Part shown: piece after piece, positions 35,789 through 45,757 of the stretch
Position numbering within the stretch: position 1 is the first letter of the stretch
Layout of the letters: every line of letters begins with the position of its first letter
Assembly (NCBI GenBank): GCA_020633895.1
Contig: JACKCT010000009.1
Coordinates: forward strand, 98,911-162,910
Direction of reading: 5' to 3'
Source of the DNA: Deltaproteobacteria bacterium
GTDB lineage: Bacteria; Lernaellota; Lernaellaia; JACKCT01
Length of the DNA: 64,000 nucleotides
The notes under the pieces: generated by a model
Seen by the model: only the letters and a program-made list of their open reading frames with translations
Database searches by the model: none
What the model was told of the DNA's origin: nothing
Made by a program: the position numbers and the translations under genes

Positions 35789-37849
35789 TTACGAAAGAAG
35801 ACTCTTCGCCGCCCGGACGATGCCCGCCTCGTCGATGCCATACTTGGCGAAGAGTTGGTCCTGCGTTCCGTGGACGCAGAATTCGTCGGGCAGGCCGACG
35901 ATGCGCAGGCGCGCGGAACCGGCGTCGTTGGCCATCAGCAATTCCGCCACCGCGCTGCCGAAGCCGCCCATGGCGCAGCCGTCCTCGCAGGTGACGACGC
36001 GGCCGGTCTTGCGAGCCCATTCCAGGATCATCTCGGCGTCCAGCGGCTTGGCCCAGCGGGCGTTGATGACCGCCGCGCTCACGCCGCCCTTTTCCAATTC
36101 CTCCGCCGCGTGCAGGCAGGGATGCACCCGGTTGCCGTAACCGATAAGCACGATATCCGATCCCTCGCGCAGCAACTCGGCCTTGCCCACCGGCAGCTTG
36201 GTCATCTCCTCGCGCGGCTCGACGCCCACGCCTTCGCCTCGGGGATAGCGCAGGCCCACCGGCTCGTCCAGGTAGATGGCGGTGTAAAGCATGTCGCGCA
36301 GCTCCGCCTCGTCCTTGGGCGCCATCAGTTTGATGCGCGGCAGGTGACGCAGGTAGGCGATGTCGAAGACGCCGTGGTGGCTGGGGCCGTCGGCGCCGAC
36401 CAGTCCGCCCCGGTCCATCGCGAAAATCACCGGCAGCTTCTGCAAAAGCACGTCGTGGACCACCTGGTCGAAGCCGCGCTGCAGAAACGTGGAGTAGATG
36501 CCCGCCACCGCCTTGAAGCCCATTTTCGCCAGGCCCGCCGCGAAGGTGACGGCGTGCTGTTCGGCGATGCCCACGTCGAAGGTGCGGTCGGGGAAGGCCT
36601 TCATCATCTTGATCATGCCCGTGCCCGAGAGCATGGCGGGCGTGACGGCGACGATGGACGTGTCGTTGCTGGCCAATTCGACCAGCGTGTCGGCGAACAC
36701 GTCGGTGTAGGTCTTCGGACCGGGCTTGGCCGGGGTCTTTTTGATCATCCCCTGGGCCGGGTCGAACTTGGAGACCGCGTGGTACTTGAGCGGGTCGTTC
36801 TCCGCGGGGGAATAGCCCTTGCCCTTCACGGTCAGCGCGTGGACCAGCACCGGGCCCTTGAACTTCTTGGCGTCCTCCAGCGTCTTGACCATCTCGAGCA
36901 CGTCGTGGCCGTCGACCGGGCCGACATAGGTGAAGCCCAGGGACTCGAACAGATGCCCCGGGGAATGCATCCCGATGATGCCTTCCTCCATGCGCTTGCC
37001 CAGGGTGATCAGGTCCTCGCCCATGGGGCCCAGGTCGTTGAGGAAGTTTTTGAGTTGCTGGCGCAGGGCCAGGTTCTTCTTGGTCGTCAGCTTGCGCGAC
37101 AAAAAGCGCGAGAGGGCGCCGACGTTGGGGTCGATGCTCATCTCGTTGTCGTTGACGATCACGATCGGCGCCCGGTGGGAGTGCCCGGCGTGGTTGAGAC
37201 CCTCGAAGGCCATGCCGGCGGTCAGGGAGCCGTCGCCGATGATCGCCACCACGCGCCGATCCTCGCCGGCCAGGGCCACGCCCTCCGCCAAGCCGATGGC
37301 CGAGGAGATGCTGGTGCCGGCGTGGCCGAGCATGAAATGGTCGTGGGGAGATTCGTCGTAGTGGGGAAAGCCCGAGAGGCCGCCGAGCTGGCGGATGGTG
37401 TGGAGCTGATCCCGCCGGCCGCACAGCACCTTGTGGGGATAGGCCTGGTGGCCCACGTCCCAACAGAGGATGTCGTAGGGGGTGTTGAAGACGTAATGCA
37501 CGGCGACGGTGAGTTCCACCGCGCCCAGGTTGCTGGCGAAATGGCCGGAGATCTGGCTGATCGTGTTGACAATATGCCGACGCACTTCGTCGCAGACGAC
37601 CGGCAGGGATTCCTTGGGCAGTTGGCGCAGATCGGCGGGGTCGTCGATGTGGTCCAGATAGATGTAGTCGTCCGCCGTCAGCAGACCCGCCACCGGGGCG
37701 GCGGTCCCGTTGCCCGTCGCTTCATGGGCGGCGCCGTGACCGTTTGCGTTGCCGTTGGTCTCTCCGTTGGCCTGGCCGGTCTTCGCCGATTCGGTGTAAT
37801 CGGCGGGAACCTCGGAGGTTTCCGGCCGTTCGCCTTCGGAGCGCCGCAT
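35789..37849 (-). CDS. dxs: 1-deoxy-D-xylulose-5-phosphate synthase
   Basis: First enzyme of the MEP isoprenoid pathway: TPP-dependent condensation of pyruvate with glyceraldehyde 3-phosphate. With ATG 37849 it has 686 residues; a start at 37885 inside xseB would give 698. The TPP motif GDGSLTAGMAFEGLNHAG and NDNEMSIDPNVGAL are present, as are the central TKKNLALRQ region and the transketolase C-terminal domain. The first 50 or so residues are an extra Gly/Asn/Ala-rich tail absent from most Dxs proteins. xseB lies 4 bases upstream. Confidence 0.94.
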   Translation of the reverse strand: MRRSEGERPETSEVPADYTESAKTGQANGETNGNANGHGAAHEATGNGTAAPVAGLLTADDYIYLDHIDDPADLRQLPKESLPVVCDEVRRHIVNTISQISGHFASNLGAVELTVAVHYVFNTPYDILCWDVGHQAYPHKVLCGRRDQLHTIRQLGGLSGFPHYDESPHDHFMLGHAGTSISSAIGLAEGVALAGEDRRVVAIIGDGSLTAGMAFEGLNHAGHSHRAPIVIVNDNEMSIDPNVGALSRFLSRKLTTKKNLALRQQLKNFLNDLGPMGEDLITLGKRMEEGIIGMHSPGHLFESLGFTYVGPVDGHDVLEMVKTLEDAKKFKGPVLVHALTVKGKGYSPAENDPLKYHAVSKFDPAQGMIKKTPAKPGPKTYTDVFADTLVELASNDTSIVAVTPAMLSGTGMIKMMKAFPDRTFDVGIAEQHAVTFAAGLAKMGFKAVAGIYSTFLQRGFDQVVHDVLLQKLPVIFAMDRGGLVGADGPSHHGVFDIAYLRHLPRIKLMAPKDEAELRDMLYTAIYLDEPVGLRYPRGEGVGVEPREEMTKLPVGKAELLREGSDIVLIGYGNRVHPCLHAAEELEKGGVSAAVINARWAKPLDAEMILEWARKTGRVVTCEDGCAMGGFGSAVAELLMANDAGSARLRIVGLPDEFCVHGTQDQLFAKYGIDEAGIVRAAKSLLS

Positions 37850-37853
37850 CGTG

Positions 37854-38147
37854 TTAAGCGTCGTCTTCGTCGGAATCGTCGTCATCCGTCTCGTCGTCCA
37901 GACCGGGGTCGAAGGGCTCCAGGGTCATCTCGCCGCCGGCGTCCTTGAGCAGCATTTCCACCTTGCGCTGGGCCGCGTCCAGATCCTTGGAGCAGGCCTG
38001 GGACAGGGCGACGCCTTCCTCGAAGGACGCCAGCGCCTCCTCCAATTCGACATCGTCCGACTCCAGGCGTTCCACGATCTCCTGCAGCCGGGCCATCCGC
38101 TCGGCGAAGCCCGCCTCGGAGGTCTTGCCCTTTTTCCTGGTCGCCAA
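37854..38147 (-). CDS. xseB: Exodeoxyribonuclease VII small subunit
   Basis: 97 residues from a TTG start at 38147, chosen because GGAGG lies 8 bases upstream and it precedes the conserved helix. The core FAERMARLQEIVERLESDDVELEEALASFEEG is the XseB signature (shown in part), followed by an Asp-rich tail. XseB partners XseA in degrading single-stranded DNA; xseA is not in the window. It precedes dxs as in many proteobacteria, though the usual ispA between them is missing. Confidence 0.88.
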   Translation of the reverse strand: MATRKKGKTSEAGFAERMARLQEIVERLESDDVELEEALASFEEGVALSQACSKDLDAAQRKVEMLLKDAGGEMTLEPFDPGLDDETDDDDSDEDDA

Positions 38148-38513
38148 TCCCTCGACCTCCACGCGGTCGTGCTCGTCATCATCAAGGACACCGCATGTCG
38201 GCGCCCATCGGCGGTGCATCTTAGGCCCCGGGGGCCGATGGTCAATGGTGCGGGCCCTATGTTGCCACATGCACCGGCAAAAGCCAGAACTTTTGCGCCA
38301 TGTTGGAGGGGATGCTACCACGCCCCCGGCGACCCGGATACGCCCGAATCCGGGTATTTTGTTGGCTTTCTGACCCGTTCGGCCAGTGACAAAGTCGTGA
38401 CAGGGGACCGCCGCCCGATGCGCGCAAAAATCCGCGTTTTTTTGTAGGATCTCGCCTCGCGTCGTTCGGAATACCGCCGAACGATCGGATTTGCATTGCG
38501 TTTGAGGATGCCC
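38148..38513. other. Divergent intergenic region between xseB and hemE
   Basis: 366 bases without a credible gene. It holds a hairpin CGTTCGG (38463-38469) with CCGAACG (38477-38483) 30 bases before hemE. A short T tract lies at 38441-38447. Promoters for both flanking genes must lie here, but none is clear. Confidence 0.5.
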
Positions 38514-39551
38514 ATGGACTCGCGAACACGATTTTTGAAAGCCTGCCGGGGCGAGGCGGTGGATCGGCCGCCGGTGTGGTTCATGCGTCAGGCGGGGCGC
38601 TACCTGCCCGAATACCGCAACCACCGGGCCAAGCACGAATTCCTGGAAGTCTGCCACACCCCCGAGTTGGCCGCCGAAGTGACCATGATGCCCGTCAACC
38701 GGTTCGCGGTGGACGCGGCCATCATCTTTTCCGACATCCTGGTGATCCCGGAGGCGATGGGCCTTGACGTGACCTATCCCCCCGGCGGCCCGGTGATCAA
38801 ACCGGAAATCGAGACCGCCGCCCACGTCGATGCCCTGGAAACGCCGGTGGTGGCCGAAAAGCTGGCTTACGTCGGCGAGGCGCTCAAGGAAACGCGCAAG
38901 CGCCTGGGCGATGACAAGGCCCTGATCGGATTTTCCGGCTCGCCGTTCACCATCGCCTGCTACATGATGCCGAAAATGGGCAAGGACCGGTCCATGGGCG
39001 CGCGCATCCTGATGAAACGGGATCCGGCGCTGTTTGACGTCTTGATGGACCGGCTGGCGGACATCGTCGTCGATTACCTCAAGATGCAGATCGCCTCGGG
39101 CGCCGACGCGGTGCAGCTTTTCGACACCTGGGCCGGGGAGGTCACGCCCGTCGAATATGAGCGTCATATCCTGCCGTGTCACAAAAAGATCATGGAATCC
39201 CTCGCCGACGAGGGCGTTCCGCGTATTCTCTATGTCAACGGCGTGTGCGGCGTTCTGGAAATGATGGCCGCGGCCGAACCCGAGGTGATCGGCGTGGACT
39301 GGCGTATGCGTCTGTTTGAGGCGCGCCGCCGGGTGGGCGAAAAATTCGCCCTGCAAGGCAATATGGACCCGTTCGCGCTCTATGCCTCGCCCGAGCACAT
39401 TCGCGGCGAAGTGCGTCGGATGATCGACGAAACCGGCGGGCGCGGCCACATCGTCAACCTGGGCCACGGCATCACGCCGGACGCGCCGGTGGAGGGCGTG
39501 GAGGCGTTCATCGACGCCGTCGTCAACGCCGAGCTGCCCAAGAGCCTGTAG
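38514..39551 (+). CDS. hemE: Uroporphyrinogen decarboxylase
   Basis: 345 residues from ATG 38514 (GAGG 6 bases upstream; two earlier starts are less well placed). Removes four acetate carboxyls from uroporphyrinogen III to give coproporphyrinogen III. The signature PPVWFMRQAGRYLPEYR (about residues 21-37) and the substrate-binding SGSPFTIACYM region are intact. It opens the heme operon on the plus strand, followed by hemN, hemH and hemG. Confidence 0.96.
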   Translation: MDSRTRFLKACRGEAVDRPPVWFMRQAGRYLPEYRNHRAKHEFLEVCHTPELAAEVTMMPVNRFAVDAAIIFSDILVIPEAMGLDVTYPPGGPVIKPEIETAAHVDALETPVVAEKLAYVGEALKETRKRLGDDKALIGFSGSPFTIACYMMPKMGKDRSMGARILMKRDPALFDVLMDRLADIVVDYLKMQIASGADAVQLFDTWAGEVTPVEYERHILPCHKKIMESLADEGVPRILYVNGVCGVLEMMAAAEPEVIGVDWRMRLFEARRRVGEKFALQGNMDPFALYASPEHIRGEVRRMIDETGGRGHIVNLGHGITPDAPVEGVEAFIDAVVNAELPKSL

Positions 39552-39570
39552 CGCCGTCGCCGCTCGAACG

Positions 39571-39655
39571 TCAGAGCCCCGACCGTCAGGGAGGGGTCGT
39601 CGAGCGTGTCGACTCATCGGACGCTTTGGACCGCTTGCTGACGCGCGCGGCTCTG
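39571..39655. repeat. F1 repeat between hemE and hemN
   Basis: TCAGAGCCCCGACCGTCAGG at the left (stem CCCC/GGGG) and GGCTCTG at the right (39649-39655) are inverted ends. It includes GCTTTGGACCGCTTGCTGAC, shared with 9807-9920 and 33334-33483. It lies inside the presumed heme operon. Confidence 0.75.
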
Positions 39656-39701
39656 CCGAACCGGAGCCCGATTTATTCTCAAAAAGAGACCACGGAGTCC
39701 C

Positions 39702-41114
39702 ATGACCCGTCCGACCGACCAAGACCTTCTCGACGCCGCCCGCGCCCTGCCCAGCCCGCTGGACGTGCCCGACGCGCTGTGGACCAAGTACGCCACCTCC
39801 GGGCCGCGCTACACCAGCTATCCCACCGCGCCCCAGTTCACGGCGGATTTCGACTTGAGGGCGTGCGAGGCGGAATATCGCGCGAGCGCCGAGCGACCGG
39901 ATTTTTCGCTCTACGTCCACATCCCCTTCTGCAAACGCATGTGCCTTTTCTGCGGTTGCCACCTGTTCGTGGCGCAGGATCGTAGCGTGGGAACGCCGTA
40001 TGTGGACCGTCTGCTGGTGGAGGCCAAGCGCTTGCGGGAGATGATCGGCCCGCGCCGCGTGATGCAGTACGCCATGGGCGGGGGGACGCCGAATTACCTG
40101 CTGCCTCACGATATGCACCGCCTGATCGAGGGCTTGACGGCCACCTTCGATTTTCCCGACGAGGGCGAGCGGTCCATCGAGATCGATTCGCGCACGGTGG
40201 ACACGGATTACCTGGACCTGCTCGTCGACCTGGGCTTCAACCGCTTCAGCTTCGGCGTGCAGGATCTGGACGAGGACGTGATCGGCCTGGTGCGCAAGAA
40301 GCAGGAATCCCACCGCATCGCCCAGTTCACCGACCACCTGCGCAAGCGGGGTATCGAGTCGATCAACTTTGATTTGATGTACGGCCTGCCCGCCCAGACC
40401 GGCGAACGCATGGACGTCACGGCGCGACGGGTGATCGAGATGCGCCCTACGCGCATCGCCATGTTCGGCTACGCCCATGTGCCTTGGATGAAGCCCCACC
40501 AGAAGGTGCTGGAAAAGTACGACCTGCCCGAGGAAAAGCGGCGCGTCGAGATTTGGGGAACGGCGTTCGAGCGCTTCGTGGAGGCGGGGTACGTGCCCAT
40601 CGGCATGGACCACTTCGCCGAGCCCTCGGATGAACTGACGCATTCCCAACAGCGCGGCGAACTGCATCGCAACTTTATGGGCTACACCACTGCCCGCGGC
40701 CTGGATCAGGCGGGGCTGGGGTGCTCGTCCATCTCGGCGGTGGGCAGAGTCTACGCGCAGAATCTGAAGGGCGTTCCCGAGTATCACCAGGCTGTCGACG
40801 CCGGGCGGCCGTCGTGGTTTCGCGGGCTGTTCCTGACCGACGACGACGTGATCCGTCGCGAGGTGATCCTGGATCTCTTCTGCAATTTCCAACTCACCAC
40901 CGCGCGCCACGAGGCGCAATTCGGCATCGACTTCTGGGGCTATTTCGCCGCCGAGCGCGAAGCCCTGGCCGCCTTCGAACCGGACGGTCTCGTCGAGCTT
41001 TCCGACGACAAAATCCGCGTCACACCCATGGGCCGGTTCTTTATTCGCAATATCTGTATGGCGTTCGACGTTTACCTGAGCGGCGCCGAACAGCGATATT
41101 CGAGAACGGTGTGA
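39702..41114 (+). CDS. hemN: Oxygen-independent coproporphyrinogen III dehydrogenase
   Basis: 470 residues. Radical-SAM enzyme that oxidatively decarboxylates coproporphyrinogen III to protoporphyrinogen IX without oxygen. The cluster-binding motif CxxxCxxCxC is Cys77, Cys81, Cys84, Cys86 in PFCKRMCLFCGCH, and the fourth cysteine marks true HemN rather than HemW. YTSYPTAPQF at 38-47 is also HemN-typical. ATG 39702 follows CGGAG. It lies between hemE and hemH. Confidence 0.96.
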   Translation: MTRPTDQDLLDAARALPSPLDVPDALWTKYATSGPRYTSYPTAPQFTADFDLRACEAEYRASAERPDFSLYVHIPFCKRMCLFCGCHLFVAQDRSVGTPYVDRLLVEAKRLREMIGPRRVMQYAMGGGTPNYLLPHDMHRLIEGLTATFDFPDEGERSIEIDSRTVDTDYLDLLVDLGFNRFSFGVQDLDEDVIGLVRKKQESHRIAQFTDHLRKRGIESINFDLMYGLPAQTGERMDVTARRVIEMRPTRIAMFGYAHVPWMKPHQKVLEKYDLPEEKRRVEIWGTAFERFVEAGYVPIGMDHFAEPSDELTHSQQRGELHRNFMGYTTARGLDQAGLGCSSISAVGRVYAQNLKGVPEYHQAVDAGRPSWFRGLFLTDDDVIRREVILDLFCNFQLTTARHEAQFGIDFWGYFAAEREALAAFEPDGLVELSDDKIRVTPMGRFFIRNICMAFDVYLSGAEQRYSRTV

Positions 41115-41157
41115 CATCTCGTCCGACGACGCCGACGGACCCGAATCCGAGGACATC

Positions 41158-42174
41158 ATGACGCAATCCAACCTCGCCACCGATCAATTCCCAGCGATCG
41201 AACAACCCCGACGCAAAGCCGAGCCCGCGACCCGGCAGGCGATCATCCTGATCAATATGGGCGCGGCCACGACGCCCGAGTCCGTCGAGCCGTTTTTGTA
41301 CGAGCTGTTTGTCGATCCGCTGATGATCCAGTTGCCCCTGGGCCGGTTCTATCAAAAGGCGTTCGCCCGATTTATCTCCCGCCGGCGGGCGCCGAAGATG
41401 GCGCCCCACTATCAGGAAATCGGCGGCTCACCCCTGCTGCCTCAGACCGAGGATCAGGCCCGTGCGCTGCAAAAACTGGTCGACGTGCCGGTGAAGATTG
41501 CCATGCGTTATTCCGAACCCCGCGCCAAGGGCGTGATGGAGGAATTGGCGGCGGAGGGCGTGAAAGAGGTGTTGGCGCTGCCGCTATATCCGCAGTTTTC
41601 GCGCACGACGACCGAGACGTCGTTCGTAGAACTCGACGAGTTGGCCGCGCGCCTCGGGATGCGGGTGAAGTACGTCGGGCGCTACGCGGGTGACGAGCGG
41701 TATGTGAACGCGCTCAAGGCCAAATGGGACGAAACCATCGGCGACCGCCTGGCCGGCAAGGAGAACGTGGCGGTGCTGATGACGGCCCACGGCATCCCGG
41801 TCATTTATGCCAAAAAAGGCGACCCGTACCTGGACGAAGTGCGTTGCACGGCCAACAAACTCAAGGCCAAGCTGCCGCCCGAGTTGCCGGTGTCATTGGC
41901 GTTTCAGAGCCGCCTGGGGCCCGTCGAATGGGCGCGGCCGTATCTGGACGAGGAAGCCGAGCGCCTGGGCGCGGCGGGCGTGAAGACGCTGGTGATGTTC
42001 CCGATCACGTTCGTCTCCGAGCACCTGGAGACGAACTACGAGCTGGACATCGAGGTTGCCGACATGGCCAAGGCGGCGGGCGTGGAGGAAGTTATCCGCA
42101 TCCCGACAGTGCGCGACCACCCGATCTTCATCGACATGCTGGCCGATTTGGCGACCAAGGCGCTGGCGTCGTAG
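41158..42174 (+). CDS. hemH: Ferrochelatase
   Basis: 338 residues. Inserts Fe(II) into protoporphyrin IX. LINMGAATTPESVEPFLYELF (start of family region), GGSPLLPQTEDQA and the metal-site histidine in LMTAHGIPVIY are visible, as is ITFVSEHLETNYELD, which holds the conserved acidic residue. ATG 41158 follows CGAGGACATC. hemN ends 43 bases upstream. Confidence 0.95.
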   Translation: MTQSNLATDQFPAIEQPRRKAEPATRQAIILINMGAATTPESVEPFLYELFVDPLMIQLPLGRFYQKAFARFISRRRAPKMAPHYQEIGGSPLLPQTEDQARALQKLVDVPVKIAMRYSEPRAKGVMEELAAEGVKEVLALPLYPQFSRTTTETSFVELDELAARLGMRVKYVGRYAGDERYVNALKAKWDETIGDRLAGKENVAVLMTAHGIPVIYAKKGDPYLDEVRCTANKLKAKLPPELPVSLAFQSRLGPVEWARPYLDEEAERLGAAGVKTLVMFPITFVSEHLETNYELDIEVADMAKAAGVEEVIRIPTVRDHPIFIDMLADLATKALAS

Positions 42175-42202
42175 GGAAGCGGTATCGGCGCCTGCTGCGC
42201 TT

Positions 42203-42321
42203 GTGTCATCCTGAGCCTTGGCGAAGGATCTTGGTGCGACTTGGCCGGCGGTACGATGAGTTGAGCAACGAACGCCTCATGATGGTCGGGACCGGATGCT
42301 TCGCTTCGCTCAGAATGACAC
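42203..42321. repeat. F4 element with inverted ends between hemH and hemG
   Basis: GTGTCATCCTGAGC (42203-42216) and GCTCAGAATGACAC (42308-42321) are inverted with one mismatch in 14. Inside are GCCTTGGCGAAGGATCTTGG and TTCGCTTCGCT. Related fragments are at 6232 and 25575. Repeats of this TCATCCTGAGC type are common between genes in many GC-rich genomes. Confidence 0.7.
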
Positions 42322-42361
42322 GAAGCTTGGTTCCGCGTTCTCCCGATCAAACCGCCGAACG

Positions 42362-42400
42362 CCTGTGGAGAACCCCTCCCATACAGGGGTTATCCATAGG
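42362..42400. promoter_or_regulatory. Imperfect palindrome with two DnaA-box-like arms upstream of hemG
   Basis: CCTGTGGAGAACCCCT and AGGGGTTATCCATAGG form a 16-base inverted repeat with two mismatches. The arms hold TGTGGAGAA (42364-42372) and TTATCCATA (42390-42398), each one base from the DnaA consensus. The start of hemG is 33 bases on. It could equally be a terminator for hemH, though no T tract follows. Confidence 0.4.
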
Positions 42401-42432
42401 CGCGATTGTATGACGGGAGCCGAGCGACGCCC

Positions 42433-43809
42433 ATGACCCAACACCCCCACGACACCATCGTCATCGGCGGCGGCATCGCCGGGCTGGTCGCGGCCTATCG
42501 GCTACGCGAGGCGGGTCGGTCGGTGCTGGTGTTGGAGGCCAACGAGCGCGTCGGCGGCAATATTCATACAACCGGCGACGGCGATTATCGGCTGGAAGGC
42601 GGGCCGCACACCTTCCTGGCGTCCGCGGATAACGTCTGGCGGCTGCTGCGCGACCTGGGCAAGGAAGACGCGGTCGTCGCGGCGGCTCCGGCGGCGAAGC
42701 ATCGCTATATCTATCGCGACGGAAAGCTGCACGCGATTCCGACATCGCCGTGGGCGTTCATCAAAACCAAGCTGCTGACATGGCGCGGGAAGCTGAGCCT
42801 GCTGGCCGAGCCGATCAAACCCGGCGGCGCGCGAAAAAACGACACGGCGACGGATTTTTTCCTGCGCCGTTTCGGCCGCGAGGGGGCGACGTATCTGGCC
42901 GGGACGTTCGTCTCGGGCATCTACGCGGGCGATCCGTCACGCCTGGGCGCGCGCGCGGCGTTCCCCAAATTTTGGAATTTCGAAAAGAACGCGGGGAGCA
43001 TGATTCGCGGCGCGATCCGCTACATGCGCGCCAAGAAAAAAGAACGGGCGGCGGCGGGGTACAAACCGCGCCGGGGCCTGTTCAGCTTCGACGGCGGCTT
43101 GGGACGGCTGCCCGAATTTGTCGCGGAACAACTGGGCGACGACGCGATCCGCACCAATGCGGCGGTTCGTGGCCTGCGCCGCGAGGGCGAGACATGGGCG
43201 GTCGAGGGCGAGGGCGGCGAGAGTTGGCGGGCGCGATCCGTCGTGCTGGCCGCGCCGCCGCCGAAGGCGGCGTCGATTCTGGCGTCGCTCGACGAACACG
43301 CGGCGAGGATCCTGGAACGCATTCCCATGGCGCCGGTCGCGGTGGTGCATCTGATGGGAAAGGCCGAGGGCGCGATCCCGCCGGGATTCGGCGCGCTGAT
43401 TCCCCGGGACCACGGCTTTCGCATCCTGGGAGTCATTTTCGCCGACCAGCTCTTCGCCGACCGCGCGCCCGCCGGGCATTTCCTCCACACGATTTTCGTC
43501 GGCGGCATGTTCGATCCCACCGCCGTCAAACGCACCGACAAAGAGCTCACGCAAATCGTGACGGACGAACACGCCCGTCTGCTGGGTCGTTATACGATCG
43601 AGCGCGTCGCGATTCGGCGCTTTCCCCATGCGATCCCCCAACTGCAAGTCGATCATCCGGAGCAAATCGAAGCCCTGCGCCTGCTGGTTGCCGACCACCC
43701 GGGCCTCACCCTCGCCGGCAACTACCTCGCGGGGGTGAGCGTGGATCTGGCCGTGGGCAGCGGGTATGAGGCGGCGTCGGAGATCGATTCGTTCTTACGT
43801 TCCGGTTGA
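42433..43809 (+). CDS. hemG: Protoporphyrinogen oxidase, FAD-dependent HemY type
   Basis: 458 residues from ATG 42433 (GGGAG upstream). Oxidises protoporphyrinogen IX to protoporphyrin IX with oxygen as acceptor. The FAD-binding VIGGGIAGLVAAYRLREAG is at residues 9-27, with ERVGGNI after it and a closing LAGNYLAGVSVDLAVGSGYEAA flavin motif at the C-terminus, both as in HemY/PPOX. The run hemE-hemN-hemH-hemG gives all late heme steps from uroporphyrinogen III. The gene is also called hemY. Confidence 0.9.
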   Translation: MTQHPHDTIVIGGGIAGLVAAYRLREAGRSVLVLEANERVGGNIHTTGDGDYRLEGGPHTFLASADNVWRLLRDLGKEDAVVAAAPAAKHRYIYRDGKLHAIPTSPWAFIKTKLLTWRGKLSLLAEPIKPGGARKNDTATDFFLRRFGREGATYLAGTFVSGIYAGDPSRLGARAAFPKFWNFEKNAGSMIRGAIRYMRAKKKERAAAGYKPRRGLFSFDGGLGRLPEFVAEQLGDDAIRTNAAVRGLRREGETWAVEGEGGESWRARSVVLAAPPPKAASILASLDEHAARILERIPMAPVAVVHLMGKAEGAIPPGFGALIPRDHGFRILGVIFADQLFADRAPAGHFLHTIFVGGMFDPTAVKRTDKELTQIVTDEHARLLGRYTIERVAIRRFPHAIPQLQVDHPEQIEALRLLVADHPGLTLAGNYLAGVSVDLAVGSGYEAASEIDSFLRSG

Positions 43810-43850
43810 CGCCTCTTGCGCCTCGTTCGTCATTCGCCAAGATAGTCCCC

Positions 43851-44998
43851 ATGCCGCCGCGCCGCGCCAACGCCATTCGTCGTTTTCTGACGCGCCATCG
43901 CTTCGACGCCCTATTCGGCGTCAGCGTGCTCGTGACCGTCGCGCTGGGGCTGTGGTGGTCCGTGTTCATCATGGCGTCGATCAACGCCAAGCGAGACCAC
44001 GATTTGCGTTCGCTGGCCTACGAGGCGCAGATCGCGGCGATCCAACTCGGCCACGGCGCGGACCACCCCGCGCTGGGAACGCTGCCCTCTCATGAAGATC
44101 TGATCATCGTCAGCAACGCCGAGCCCCGGCCGATTCGTTATGTCATCGATCCGAACTGGCCCCAGTACGCGGTCGCGGTGGATCCGACGAGCCTGTCGGC
44201 GATCGACGAGAAATATCAACGCCAGATGCTCATGTGGATCGGCGAGGGCTCGACGCTGCTGATCCTCATCGCCGTCAGCCTGTTCACTCTCTATCGCCTC
44301 TTTTCCACCGAGCAGCGGGTGCGCCGGGAGATGGACCGTTTCGTTGATTTCGTCACGCACGAACTCAAGACGCCCTTGGCGGGGGTGCGGTCCTTGTTGC
44401 AATCCTTCGCGATGGGCCGCGTGCCGGCTCAGGACACGGAGCGGCTTTCGCGCATGGGCATGGCGAACATCGACCGCCTGGAGCACCTGGTCGAAAACAT
44501 CCTGATGCGCAATCGGCTGCGTTCCCATCGTCAGACCATGCAGATCGAGCCGGTGGATCTGCGCGCCGAGGTGGCGAAGGTGGTCGCCCATCGCATCGAC
44601 GCCAATTTGAGCCGGGAGGCGACGAGTCTGGAAGAGGGTGACACGGTGGGGGCGATGGCCGATCGCCAGGCCCTGCGGGTGATTCTCGACAACCTGCTGG
44701 ACAACGCGGAGAAATACGGCGGCAAGGAGGCGATCCGCTTGCGGGTCGACGTCGTCGAACGCAAGGCGCGGGTGGCGATTATCGACCAGGGGCAGGGCAT
44801 CGCGCCCGAGTGCCTGCCGGAGATTTTCGAGCCCTATGTTCGTGCCGACGATACCGACGCCCCCCATCGCCGGGGCACGGGGTTGGGACTGGCGCTGTGT
44901 CGGGATCTGGCGCGGGGCATGGGCGGCGATGTGCGGGCCGACAGCGAAGGGCCCGGGCGCGGCGCTCGCTTTGAACTTTTTCTACGCAGGGCGGACGG

Positions 44999-45002
<4 letters not shown>
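43851..45002 (+). CDS. Sensor histidine kinase
   Basis: 383 residues from ATG 43851. Two transmembrane helices (about 20-41 and 124-143) flank an extracytoplasmic sensor segment of about 80 residues. A HisKA domain follows with phospho-acceptor His170 (DFVTHELKTPLAG). The ATPase boxes are LLDNAEKYGG, IIDQGQGIAPE and GTGLGLALCRDLA. Its stop overlaps the next gene's start as ATGA, so kinase and regulator form a pair. It lies 41 bases after hemG, but a link to heme is only positional. Confidence 0.93.
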
Positions 45003-45703
<701 letters not shown>

Positions 45704-45757
45704 GGACTTTTTGTCCTTGTTGTTTCGATTCGAACCCGTCGAAAGTCACCTGCGATT

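Noticed and set aside
37854-41180. 1108-codon minus-strand frame opposite hemE and hemN
   Set aside because: Only its last 98 codons (xseB) have family features. The rest is antisense to two certain enzymes and reads as low-complexity His/Arg/Gly-rich sequence.
45715-45750. Possible minus-strand tRNA because of a GGGTTCGAATCG T-loop-like sequence
   Set aside because: The flanking bases do not pair as a T stem and no acceptor or anticodon arm can be drawn.
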